Below are positions 12,801-26,400 of a DNA stretch of 64,000 bases, piece by piece (positions within the stretch are counted from its first letter, which is position 1; each line of letters opens with the position of its first letter). The position numbers were made by a program, and so were the translations under genes. Source of the DNA: Enoplosus armatus (taxonomy: Eukaryota > Chordata > Actinopteri > Centrarchiformes > Enoplosidae); assembly GCF_043641665.1 (NCBI RefSeq), contig NC_092198.1, positions 1,899,001 to 1,963,000 of the forward strand, read 5' to 3'. The notes beneath the pieces are model-generated. The model ran no database searches and was not told where the DNA came from. It was given only the letters and a program-made list of their open reading frames with translations.

Positions 12801-14396
12801 CTCAATACCTCCCTAACCTGTCTGTGGCCCACCGGTTCATACTGAAGACGTAAATCTTTAAAAACAGCTCACAAATATATAGTTTAATTCTTTAAAAAGG
12901 CTCAGTCATTTCCTAAAAGAGCTGGTCACATTACTTTTTAACAAACGTTATTCAAATAGGAGGAAATAGTGCATTTGTTGGGGACTATTTTCAGCCGCGG
13001 ATTAATCTACATTTGGTGCTCCAGTGAGTGTTTCGGCCAACAGGACCGTGTATGTGGGACTGAGTCAAAATAAACTTTACTTTAATCAGTTGAGATGAAC
13101 TCTGTGGCCCGTTGGGCAATCAATCCATTACCACCTACTAACCGAAAATTCGTAAAACTGGCCACGCTAAAAGCAACAGGATCACTGCACGCCTTAACTC
13201 GACCATAACTAGACCATATTGGTTTATTTCTGTCTCTGTCTTCGAGTCTCAGCATCTAACCTGAGTGCTTCCGAATCCTCCCTTGTGGTTTCGCTGTTGG
13301 CTGAGCCACTTCATGAGGCTGAGACCCTCAGCGATTTGACCCTGTTTGTGTTGAGAGAGCAGCAGGTAGGACGCCATCTCAATGTCTGCAGAGCGAGGCT
13401 GCCAGGACCACGTCACGCCGCCGCCTGGGGAAGACCACATCGGCACCCCATCTACTCACAGAGGAGAGTCAGAGGAGATACAGGCATCATTAGAAAACAT
13501 GATTTGTTTGGTATATTATAAAAGAGAACTGTGGCTTTCACATATTTAAAAACTAGTACAGACCGTGTCTTCAATGGTCCCGAGTGCCTTAGACTCAAAG
13601 AAGACCTGCCAATGTTGTCTTCATGCTAAGTTAGCTTGTCTGGCTAGCTAGCTTACTACGTAACGCCCGAGGCCAGAAAGCACATCATTAACTAACTACA
13701 TTAGTTTTTGGAGAGGCTAACTTTAGTAGCTAGGTCCTGCTCTTTGTTGCATTTGGGGTTTGCACTCCAACAATTCTAGCTTGTTAGCTCACTGAAAATA
13801 GTGTCACGTTCGCCAAATTCATGTGTTGGTTTTCATCCTAAAAGACTTTCTTCTTGTAACGTTAAAGTATGAAAGCTAAGTATCCAAACAGAACAAAAAA
13901 TAACAGTCTGATTTTAGCTTTAATTAGCTGATGAGGATGATGCCCGGGTCCTGTTAGCTTTAGCCTCAGTCTTTTAGCGTGACATCATGTTTGTAGCCCT
14001 CAAATGAATCTTTCAGACCCTTTTATAGGGTTCTCATTTTATGACTTGTCAGTTGGTAACATTACAATTCACGTTAGCTTAATTAGCTAGCTAGTTATAG
14101 CTGATAAATATGTGCTAATGACAGTTGTCGTTTCAGAAAGAACACTGATCATTGGTTAGAAATAAGAAGCTGCTTTTGTCTACTCATTGTTTCAAAAATT
14201 ACAATGAATTTTGTTGGTAAACCTGCCACCATTATTACTGAAAACTTTATATGTGCTTGAGAGGCTTAGCAACAGTAACTAAGGGGGGCGGGGCTTAGCG
14301 ACTGTGAAACCAAGGGAGCAAGATGATGAATTTGAGTATAATTGAGTTTTTCCAAACTATGCAGAAATCTCTTTGGGGTTCTCCACCCCCCCCCCC

Positions 14397-14441
<45 letters not shown>

Positions 14442-17400
14442 GTCATCGCACCTCTCATCTCAGCTCGTCCAATCAGCTCGCTGAGTGCCATGTTAGCGCT
14501 GGAGCTGCCGGCCAGAGTCAGGGCGTAGGTGAGCAGGCTGAGGCTGTAGTTACTGGAGACGCCGAGGGCCAGACGGGTCTCCAGGAACATCAGGGCTGCA
14601 GACACCTGGTTCCCATACTGAGCCTGACAGACAGGGAACAGGGCAGCAGCGCGTCAGCACAGGCACTTCAGCTCATGAGATCAGATCATAAAGACGCAGC
14701 GTGATGAGGCAACATCTTTGGACCTGAAAATGTTTGTCTTGTTAGGATGTTTTGTTTTTTAAATCCCATCTGTAGCCATATTAGCGTGTCCAGCTTTCAC
14801 TCTTCATGTTTTTGCAGACCACTCATTAATCAAACTTTATTGATCCCTGTGGGGAAAACAGATATCCACTGAATTAAGAGCCAAAATCAAGTCAAACAAT
14901 TGGTCTTTCTTTTTTGTACATGTGGTTGGAGAGTGCAAAACTAACTATCTGTCTTCTGCAGAGAAACATGGACGTCACTGTTTATGCAAAACCCGATCTG
15001 TCCTTTAGCTGCAGTGCATTCTGGGTGAACAAATTGGCCCCTGTCTCCACTGTGATACTTGTTTTATGATTATTAAACATGAATATGAATTAGTGGCTAT
15101 AGAAAGACACATCTCATGTTTACTGATGATATTTTAGATTTTAGATATTTATTGGTTTTACTACATTTCTATTTCCTGTGTGCATTAGCCTCAAATTGTT
15201 GTGTTGTTTGTATTTGTACTGCCTCAATATCAGCTGTCAGTCACCTGTATGAGAAGTGCTACAGTAAACAGAATAATGTTGACTCTCACCCGTATATCAT
15301 TGTCTTCCACCAGCGCGATGAGGACGTAGGCTGTGAGGGACACAGGGCCGTCCAGGCCTCCTTGGAGCTCGGTGTGGATGACCCGGCCGGGTTCCTCGAA
15401 TCTCCCATCAGCCCCCTGCTGGGCTCCTAACCAGGCCGCTGCTGCGTGCAACACGTGGACGTCGATGCTGATGAACGGCCGCGCCTGCAGGAAACACCTC
15501 AGCACGAACGCGGAGAGCCTGCAGAGACGGAGTTTCTTTCGTTATGAGGTTTTCTGTCCACATTTTAAGCTGCATGTATTTACTACTTTATAACGTACCA
15601 GGTGCTTCCAGATGAGTCCTGGTCTCCGAAGGCACTAAAGGAGCCGTCTGCTCTCTGATAGGACAGCTCTCGCTCATAACCTGGTGAGAAGGACACCAGA
15701 AATTATACAGCTGTCAGGTCGTCTTCTGGGACACAAATATGTTTAACACGGACAAGGAAGTCAAATCCAAATCATAGACATGAAAAGGAAAACCCAGAAA
15801 AAGAATTCTTTAACGAAAAATCTGATTATTTTACTGTTTTGTGGAACCAAGCATCGTGTTTTTGATGATAGTCCTGTGATATTCTGTCTTGTTTTTGAGT
15901 GGAAATACACACATTTGTATAGAAACTCCTTAAACAAAAGACAAATCATGAAGAAAAGGTGTCATTATTGTCAGAAAAAAAACATGTTTAAAGGTGAGAT
16001 CTGGTTATACAAAACAAAAAACTACTTTTTTAAAAACTACTGATATGTTCACATTGAATTGACTGTGTGTGCGCTGCTTGAGTCTTTTTGGACACTACCA
16101 CTAGGGGGTGCTAATGTCAGAAAGATCGATTACATTTAACACCCTGATAGAGGCATTTTGCCTAATGAGTAATTTTCTTGACGTACAAGTAGAATTGTGA
16201 ATGCAGGACATAAGTTAAGTATCCGTCCGTGGTTTACCCCTCATCATGTAGGCTGTGGCTCTGTCGGTGGCGTCCTGGTCCGCCTGTCCCGTAGCGCTCA
16301 GATATTGGAGAACGTAGATGTTCGGGGCAAAGTTGATCATGTTCTGTTCCCCGCAACCGTAAGGCATCTGGATCAGAGAGTCCAGGCCGCTGATGGACGG
16401 GCCGAGGATGTCACCTTCATCACCAAGGAGACCAGACAAATAAGACATGATGAGTAATGGGAGACGAGTAATGTTGCCAAACTAATGATCACATCACATC
16501 ACATCAGGCTGGGTGGAGGAGCTGTGGATGGAAAGACGTTTCACTGTCGCAGCAGATTACCGATATAAATATTTGGATTTGGCCGAGATGCTCCGGAGGC
16601 AGAAATAATCCCATTAAACCTCAGTGGGCGGAGTCAGTGAGCCCTCGTATCTTTGCACAGTCTCATTTGTGCAAATAAAGATCTTGTCAGACTGTTGATG
16701 TCTTTAGGCTGTTTCTGTTCCCACAAGAGTTGCATTTCTTTTGAAAGTCAATGTTTGTTTTGTTTTTTTGAGTTATTGATATTATTAGTATATTATTAGT
16801 TTAAGAGCTGCGTCTGTTTTTGGGCCACACAGCTGCATTATTTTTGGCTTTACTTTTCAAAAATGAATAATCTGAATAACAAAAATCATTTTTTTTACTG
16901 TAGAAGTGTACTCCAGGGTGTGTCAGTACACTGTTACATCACTGTTGGGTGTAACAAGGTGCTGCTGACCACGCCCATTGGTGACGCTGGGTTTGGTCAG
17001 AGGGGAACATTCACCCAGAGAGGGCAGCGAAACACTTCTGTTCAGCCTGGTGAGTCACTCTATAAAGGACTCTGGTGTTTAATCAGCTGCTCACTTGTTC
17101 TACTTTCTCTTTTCTAGAAATGACCACAAGCGTTTTCTGAGCTGTAGTGAGAGTGAGTGTCTTACTGCTGCAAGAGAAATCACTTTCTGATGCATCAGGA
17201 CATTCAAACTGATCAGCTTCTTTAAAAAAAATCTGTTTATTTTTGGTGGAAACTGGTAAAAACTGAAAACTGACACCTCGCTCAGTCATTTTTGTGTCAT
17301 TAGAAAAGACCTTGGCGTGTTTGTCAGGTCAAGTCTACATGTGTGTTTCATGTTGAACGTCTGCACCTTGTTTCCACAGGAGTTATTAACACAGGAGAAT

Positions 17401-20400
17401 ACATTAATTAAAATTTTATGAGATTGTGTAAAAAGACAAATAATATATATTCTTTAATTGTTTACTTTCTAAAATACTGAAATGTGCCATTAAAGCTAAC
17501 TTGATCTAAAAATCCCTTATTTCTAAACACTCATGCTACCTTTAATTTCATTAATTTAATCTAAGTAACGTAAAAATTGAGCACCTTTGATTGTAATATT
17601 TAGTACACAAGCTAGTCTCAGGTTTTCACTGGTTTTTATTTATTCTATATACTTTTATTTATTGGATATTTTTAGCCATGACTCTATGGACCTCTATGTA
17701 ATCTCAGACGGAAACATCTCAACAGAGGACGAGTCCGACAGACTTTGACTTCATTTTTGACATTTTTGGTTGTGAGTGAAACAACCAATGGAAGGATTGC
17801 CATTAAATTTGTGTTAGCATGCTAACACGCTATTATGGTGAACATTATACCAGCTAAACATCTGCATGTTAGCATGCTGACGTTAGCCTTCAGCTCAAAG
17901 CACCACTGTGCTGCTTCATGGCGTGAAAAACATGTATTTGTTTGTCACTGTTATCTGGCCAAAACACAGATTAAAGTCATGCTGTAAAAGTTGTCCCAGG
18001 TACCAGTAGTCTAATGACCCAGTGGGAATATAAACTTATATTATGTGTTGTGCTCATAAAGTAAATCCTCATGTTAGTTAGGGATCGACGGCACTCTGTA
18101 GTTCTGCTGTTTTACAGAACTCAGCCGAGACCTCAGGTGCTCTGAGCCTGAATCTGTGTTTGTTTCCCGGCAGGTCGTGACTCAAGGTTCTTCCTCGGCG
18201 TGTTTACATACCGACAGCCGTCACTGAAGCTGTCTCGCTGCCCTCCACAACATCTGCCGGGAAGGTGAACGTGATGCGTCTGGAAAGGCTCGACTGCGAG
18301 GGAGAAACCTCAAACAGCAGCGAGGCGGAGAACGACTGCTCGAGTCCTTCGGCCTGCGGAATCAACGGGCACACAAACAGACCCGGTGAGTAATATTTCT
18401 GGGAAAGGCAGAGCTGCAGATCAAGATTTCTTGGGTTACAGCGGAGCAGCAGATGAAGGTCGGTTACACTGGAGGAGTTTCCTGCCTGGAACACTTTGTG
18501 TTTGTTTTGGAGCTGCAGCAGTTTGACAGATAAACAAGATGCTGGACCTCTGACTTTTCACTTCACTAGTTCTTTCACTTTCAGTTAAAAACGACTTACA
18601 ATGTGCTTCATCTAATTAATGTACTCTTTATAATGACAACATTTAATGACCTTTTTAAGCAGAGAAGCCCAACCAGGGACAGGGGCCCTGAATAGAAATC
18701 CTATATGCAACACATCTGTGTCATGTTATTGTAACCTGTTACAATTTTCTTTGCATTGTTGCTAACAAATAAACTAATAAATAAATAAACCTGGGATTGA
18801 AAGGGCTTCTGCTCATATGAATCACTGATCCAGTGGTTCCCAGTCTGGAGCTCCCACTATATGATTAACAACTTGGAAACAGAGCATTTTTCTTGTGAAT
18901 TACTGGAGAGTTTAGCCTCGTCAGCACTCTAAAATCATCGACATACTGTCCAGTATGAGACCTGTGACGGGTTATGAGTAGGTATAGGTTTGCTATAAAT
19001 GATAACAAAACATACATCATCCTGTAAAAGTACTGTAGGCGTGGTGCTGTAATTTTGGCAAATACTACCTTCCCATACATTGATCAGTCCCTGTGCAATG
19101 CCAGCATTTCACCCATTATTTAAATGAGGCTTGCAAATGAAGTGATTCCTATATATCTTGCTGTCAATCAACACATGAATAGCCCCGTTTTTCTCAAGCA
19201 AAATGAACACCTGAACGCCTCCTTGCATGTTGTTATGGGACAGTGAGAAGGGACAAGAAGCAAACTTAAATAAAAACAAAAATCAACAACACATTACTCT
19301 GCTTTTTATTGTTATACCACCAAATGTCGTCTAATTTTGGAGCTCCTCCATCGTGAAAACCTCCCTGTGTGACTTCCTCACCTTCACGAGCAGCGTCCTG
19401 CGGACGAAGTCGGAAGCCACAGACGACACGGCTTTCACAGAGACGGGGATCTCTCCGAGGACCAGCGGCCTGATGGGAATGAGGACGGACGCTCCGCTCT
19501 GACTCCCAACAGACACCTGGCGAACACTGGGCATGGACAGCTCCTCATTGTCCCGGAAGACAAACTCAAAGGTCTCACTCTGTGCAACAATCACCATGAC
19601 CTGACGACAAAGGCAGAAAGAGTCCACCCAGATCACATTAAACAGACGTCTGACGATACAAAGAGTGTGGGAGGAAACAAAAGAAGCATGTTGTTGTAAC
19701 CAAATATCAAATTAAAACACACATTCTTAGAACAACAGCTCTCTAAGGGCTCACTGAGCTCTCTTTTGAAGCTTTTTTGTGTTGAAGGATTTAAAGATTA
19801 AAGAAAGCCTGGGTCATGTCTTTATCAGAGGTGACAGCAGAGTTGTATGAGATGTTAAAACAACTGATGCCACATTAGATTATAGAAACCTGACGCCTAA
19901 AACAACCCCACTAACCCTGTGAACCACATTCACTCCACAAACAGTCGCTCGTAATCCAACACCTGCTGTATTCTACTGTTGGTGCGCGGTGACATATATC
20001 ACACAGATTTAAAGCAGATATATCTTGTAGTCTGAGTGGACCAACATCAACAACATCGTTTGTTCAAAGTGACCTACATCACATCATTTAAGACACTTTT
20101 TGCAGCAGGTCTTTGCCAGCGACTAAAGACCTGCTGCAGTTCAACTTTTTGTGTATTTCATAACCCAAAAAATACAAATATAGAAATTGTTAAACCTGGT
20201 TACACTTCAGCAACAGAGTCAAAAGAGGACAGAAGCTCAACATCCCCGGAAAGTTTAGATGTCTAAATGCTCTAAATGCTAAATTTCAGAGAAAAATCAG
20301 TTCATTTCAATGAAACATCAGTAGATTTGCGCACAGAGGCAGACTAAAATGTGTGCATGAAAATTTGTGTTGTTGATCAAGAGCAAATCATCTTGACAGC

Positions 20401-23400
20401 GTTGACCTTTGAGACAGCAGAGACCTGGAGAGACCAAGAAGGCCGAAGCAGTAAACAGTCGAGATGCAGCGTGGTTTGCAGGCTGTGTGAGGAGAAGCAG
20501 ACTGACCTCCTGGTCCTGCGGGAGGTAGTTGAACAGAATGACCTCCAGCAGCAGCTCCTCTCCTCGGATGACGTAGGCCGGCAGATTCAAGGACAGGAAG
20601 AAATCCTGGAACACTGTGAGCTGCATGAAGATCACATGGAAACTTTATACTGTCCCACCAACAGGACAATATACAATAACTGAAATGCTAATACCAATTC
20701 TTACATTTGCTATTGTGGAGTACAAAACGTCAGGGGTTAAAAAGGTGCTTTAAGTGCTTTTTGAAGTGATGTAAATACCTCTGCAGGCCTCTCCACGATG
20801 CCCAGTCCCAGGTTCTCGGATATGACGAAGGCGGTGGCTGTCCAGGTTGTGATGCTGTCCGGTACAGTCAGAGTTATCTGTGCTGAGTCTGAATCACTAG
20901 AAAAGAACATAAAACAATGCAAATAAAAAGGTGACCAAGAAAAAGCGCCGCACATTCGGCTTTTATCTCCACAACTGGCCAAGTGTCATGAGATTAGCTG
21001 CAGACTGCGTGTTGTATAGCTTCATTTATTGTATTTATCTTTAAGTTTCTTTGTAGTTCTTACCCTTAGTGCAATGTGGAGCCACTGACGTGGATGTAAT
21101 GTCTACAGTTCCCTGTAGTTCCCTGTATAATGCCAGTTTTAGATATTATTACTGCAGATGCTGTTGTTGTTTAAATAAATCCTCATTGTTTGCTTGTTGA
21201 GCTATAAAAGTATTGGAATAAACAGTGGAATCATCTGCATACAGATGCAGTTTGCAGTCTCTCACTCATCTACTGTAATTAAAGTAAAAATAGATTAAAC
21301 TAAAAGAAGGTAGGTTCAGGAGCGCGGTTGCTTGATTGTTCGTCTCCACCAGCATACAGCGAAGTTTGTGTCATAGTTAACTTTTAAAACAAAGTGGTCA
21401 GAAGTTCATGTCTTTCACTTTTAACTACAACTAAACAGAAAACACAAGTCATGAAATATTATTAAAAAGGGGCCAACATGACATTCTGTTTTTCTACAGT
21501 TGCATGTTTGTGAAGCTTCACCCTGTGTTGGTATCCATCCATATCCAGGTCTCTGGGAAGTTCCGGCGCTCTCGTGGCTCCTGTTGTGGCTCCATATGTG
21601 GACCGTCAGTCTGGAAGAGGGGATGTATTCCCTCCCCTGCTGTTTAGAGGACAAGTGTCAGTTTTATTAGCACTGCATAGTCGCAATAGTCAAACAAGTG
21701 ACAGTGAAAGGCAAACTTTTGACTAACTTTGATTTTTAAAACTTACGAAATACAGGCTTCAGCGGATGTTCCATCATGTTTAAACTGGCATCAGTCAACG
21801 CCACGAGATCACAAGTCTGCTCAAAGACATGAAAAATACACATTTCACTCCACATTTGGCTGGAAAGATCATAAAAGACTGACAGGTCTGAACTAAGTAA
21901 CACTTTGCCTCCATTAACACTTAGGCCAGTTGGGTCAGCCAATGTAGGTTAGCCTATATAGATGTAAGCCCCTGTCAACCTGCAGAGGACAGTTTAAAGG
22001 TGCATTAGATGGTGAAATGTTTCTGATGGATCCCTTCTGAGTAAACAGGAAGTTTACACAATACTCTAGTGATAGAACAAACAGATGTGATGTGTCTCTG
22101 GGGAGTCTAACCTTGAAGACTGAGTATGGATCTCCCATTCTCAACATGTCAGAGTAGGCGTCGGCCATGGAAACGCCATACTCCCTCATCTCCTTCAGCA
22201 CCTGTGAAAGCAACACCAACATCCTCAGAGCTGCTATTGTTGCAGCACACAAAGACAAAAAAAAAACAGACAGGGCCACAAAAAGAGCACTTATTGTTTA
22301 AAACCTGTTTGACCGATCAGTTCATGGGGCCTCAGTTCACACTGAAGTGAAACTGGGGTGGGGGGCGGCAGATTGGGTTTCATAGAATAACCTGCAGGGG
22401 GTCTTATACCTGGAAAATATATATGTAAAGGTGGTGGACCTTTAGCTGGAAAACTGCTAGTGAAAATATTAAACCGGAGAGGACCCTGGGGAGTTATGGA
22501 AGCTTCTGGTATTCACAGATCTCAGAGTCAACTGTTGCAGATGACAATGCACGTTATATGACAATCAACTGTCTGTATGTCGTATTTTAGTTTACAGATA
22601 TTTGGCTGTAAACCAAGGTATTGGACACATTGTGAAAAAGTCAGGGGATTCCCAAAAGCCCTCACAATTCGTCCTGTGGGGACCATGAATGTCTGTACCA
22701 GATCCTGTGCCAATCCTGCAACCAATTTACACGTTACGAGAGTCTTTACGAGCTAAGACATTTATTAAGTTTTAATGGTGCCACCTGATTTAGTAAAGCA
22801 CTGGTTTGAAACTAAGATTCAAGACTAAGACCTTTATGTTCAAACTGTCATGATTAATGATTGATTTAGTCATAGACTTGTGTATCGGATGTATTTTGGA
22901 GTCAGAATACAATCACACAGTAAAGCTCGGGATGTGAACAAGCAGTGACTCAGGTGTTGTCCTCACCGTCTCCTTGGTGATGTCATTGTGTGATCCCGCC
23001 CCCTGCGTCGCCTTGTCGACCACCAGGATCCCGACCAGAGAGCCGGGCTCTGCCGCCGAGACCCTCAGTGTGACCTCGTCGGCGGGCCTCCTCATGGTGC
23101 TGCTCCAGCTCAGAGACACCTGCCAATCACAAGCCGGTCCGCCACATCCCATCATCACATTCACAAACATCACACAGAACCATAACCACATTATACCACA
23201 TGACACCACACAACAACAACCTAGACATGTAGAACCACTGAAACAATAAATCACCTGGTTTTGTAAAGTTTGGGTGATGGGCAGCTGCGTCACATCGTTG
23301 ACGATCTCTCCGTTGGGATGCACACAGTAGACGATGATGCAGGCCAGTGGAGCCCAGGTGATTTCTGGGACCAGAGTCAGATCACCAGAGGTTTTTCCAG

Positions 23401-26400
23401 CAGAAACCACCTGACCTCTGGACTTCACCTTCACACACAGAAAACTGACATGAGGCCTTAAGTCTTTTAAAATGTTAAAGCTGCAGTGATTTATTCTTTG
23501 GCCACTAGGGGGCAGACACATTTTAGACAAGTTTCTACAGTTGCACTTAATGTAAGTCAGTCTAAGTGAATGCCTTGGAAGGTTGAATGAAATGTAAATC
23601 ATTTCAATTCAATATATTAAATAAATGAAGCATCTTCTTCACCATGTAGTGAATCTCTGTCATTGGAAAATTCCTCTCAATGTGCAGCAGGAGGGGCGAA
23701 CCGACCTGAAGGGAGAGAAGATTGTGATAAAACATGTTTAATTATTATTTTATGTGTGCTAAGGGTATACAGCACAGTGCATCACTTCAGTCTAAGCACC
23801 TCATTGAAGTAAATGTACATCCTGTTTTCAACCAACAGTGTTTCCACAATGCTACCAAACAGAAACATGTGACACGGATGTAACCTTGTACTAAGTTCCC
23901 CATATTTACCTCTGGAGGTCTGGAGGGTTTCTGAATCTGCAGGTAGGAGTGACTGGGGGATGTGTAGCTTCTATAGAGTTGTAGAGTGTTGTGGCTGTCC
24001 TCAAAAGACGCCTGAAAATAAAATAAATAGATAAATATGTGAACGAGACTTTAGTTTTCTGTGCTGGTGCTAAATAATCTTGCAGCACATCCTTTAGGTA
24101 TCTGCAGCTGACATCTGTGTGTTTCTGACTACCCACCTAGGTCAGGTTAGGGTCCTTTAATATTTACCATAAATCTCTAACACAATAACAATAACAATAT
24201 CAAACAGGGACCAACCATAGAAAAACAGCTCCATAGTGCTACTAGTGGTCAAAAACTCCACACTGAGAACTTTTAAAGCAGCTGTATATTGCACATTTGG
24301 ACTGGAAATGGTTGAGGTTTTATACAACTGACCCCCATCAATCAAAAAAAATGCTTTAATCAGCCACAATTGGCTCTGGAAATATGTAAACATGGCTTTT
24401 TGTCTACCTTCTATGCAGATGATACACCGCTTTCCATTTCAATTAATCCAGGTTAAAAAAAGCATTGTGTTAAAATTCCACACAAAATAGGGCTAGGTAA
24501 ATGAAATTTATTAATTTACAATTGCTGTGAGTTCTTCCTCTGTTTCTGTTTTAGCATTGCATTGCACACTCAACAGTGTCCATCAAAAATAAATCACAGT
24601 GAAAAAGCCTTTTTCATTTGTCATTTTTACAGTGAATGTTGTACACACTCAATACATGGTTAGGCTGAGTATGCAGTCATGATGAAGGGCAAGTTTCAAG
24701 GCGATAAAAAGATCATCTTACATCAACTGTGAGTGTTTCGGTTTCGTTCATGAGCTGGATGTAGAGGGGTATGACTCCGTCTGCAGGGACGGGAAACTCC
24801 ATTTCTTTAGGAGGCGTGTTCTCTGGATGGGGATGTGACATGTTCGATCCACGAGGCACCATTTCTTCAACGCTGTCCATCTTCCAACTCCATGGACTTT
24901 GCTTTCGTTGCATCACTGACACTTGAACGGTCTTTAGCTGATCCTCTGGTGACAGCGGCTGATTGTCGTACGTCGATATTTTCAGCTATGAAATCAAGAA
25001 AACTATTGATAATATGCTTTTTAAATTGAATCTTTCATGTAGCAATACAGAACAATGTGCAAAAGTGTTTGGTTATTTATAGAAGAGGGTTCACATTCAT
25101 CAAAATTCCCATTTTGAAAACAAATTAAACAATTAAAAAACATTCTAAACAAAAAATATTGAAACTATAAAAAAGATTTTCCTTACCCTGGCAGTGAAGT
25201 TCAGAGAGGGCCTTAATATTTGGGGATAGCCATCAAAGGAAATTTTATATCTGTGCTTTGCCAAAGACACCTTCGCCGTACTGTTATATGTGAGACCTGA
25301 AATATGAGAAGCACTCACACTTATTTTGAATATTTTATTTATCTATTTACATTTTATTTATTCATTTAACTGTTCAATTATATCTTTGTAAATGACATTT
25401 CCCAACATGAAGGAGAAGCTTGGTGACGTAGTGAATACTCTTACGGAGCCTGTGTAGCTTAAAGCTAACACGCTAGCCAGCCAGGACATACTGGCGTTAG
25501 TCAGTCGCATTAGTCTCCCTGAGCTTCTCTTTTCTTAGTACTGAGCCGTTTACTCCACCCTTACATCATTTCATTCAATAAAGAGTTTTATTGAAGAGGG
25601 GGAAAAAGCTTTTTGAGCTAACAGGACAATAAGTTCACACCGTTTGTTCAAAAATTGTATTTGTACCATTGACTCTTGTCCCATAACTGTGCGTAAACCA
25701 TTGACCTGTGGAGCAGATTGTACTCGTTAAATGCGATATCTTCCTCCACTCTCTGTTTCCTCAAGAGTCAGCATTGTCAAGACGGCCTGCTATTGGTCAA
25801 TGGCGCACCAAAGTTTAACTTCAGCTGGGAGTGAATCCACTAATTGCGGCGATTCCACTGGAATGAATTGATTTTGCTGTGAAATTTAAACGTTTAAATA
25901 TGTGGACATATGTCCACACTGGCAGGGATGACATTGTGGTTGGTAATTACTGAATCTTTTATTTGAATGAATGAATTAGCTGGCCTAAAAGTCGTCAAAT
26001 TGAAATATACTGAATCTAAAATGTACTGGAATCAACCTGTAAAATATTCACTTTGTTCCCAGAAGAAACGCTGTCTTTGCTGACTCATGGTGTGAATTAC
26101 GATGATTTATGAGTTCTAAAACTCATAAATCGTCTAATTACCTGTGAGGCGTTCAGTCACATGAACCACAATCGTTAGAAACTCATCATCCATGTATCCG
26201 TCATAGAAGATCATTTCTAGAGCTCTTTTGTTCATTGGGTAGTAGTCGGGAACGTCAAACATGAAGTCTGTGGTGCCGTCAATCTAAACCAAAGCAACAG
26301 GGAGGTCATTAAGGGTATTGATTCATTATCAGTTCATCTGTTGATTATAAAGTATCTGCTAGTTGATCGATTGGTCGGTAAGATGTTAATGTGATGTGTT

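Larger units (their letters stand above)
9866..16414 (-). other. cd109: cd109 exons 23-33 (thioester domain, receptor-binding-like domain, GPI signal)
   Basis: Exon coordinates in transcript order: 16238-16414, 15599-15680, 15290-15518, 14452-14623, 13261-13451, 12158-12313, 11828-11893, 11533-11669, 10680-10836, 10492-10594, 9866-10065. Exon 23 holds the internal thioester ([10 protein letters not shown]). Exon 25 holds [10 protein letters not shown], whose His is expected to govern thioester reactivity. Exon 30 holds [10 protein letters not shown], the predicted furin site. Exon 33 encodes EPRRRTVRTY onward (the EP from exon 32), a Cys-rich motif and the terminal hydrophobic segment. The exon 26 donor (G/GTGCGA) is weak and is followed by a (GT)n tract. 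Confidence 0.94.
18212..24011 (-). other. cd109: cd109 exons 12-22 (bait region to the CUB-like part)
   Basis: Exon coordinates in transcript order: 23910-24011, 23643-23705, 23255-23428, 22967-23119, 22112-22201, 21747-21816, 21522-21639, 20779-20896, 20507-20620, 19382-19600, 18212-18353. Exons 16-18 encode the bait-like segment, which aligns poorly with the remembered human protein until [13 protein letters not shown]. Exon 19 encodes [20 protein letters not shown], a strongly conserved family block. Exon 20 needs the acceptor after ATGCAG at 20,621 rather than the nearer CACAG to stay in frame. Exon 21 carries [18 protein letters not shown]. Confidence 0.92.

Noticed and set aside
22913..23602. 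229-codon minus-strand open frame as one exon
   Set aside because: It reads through the intron between cd109 exons 14 and 15; clear acceptor and donor sites split it.
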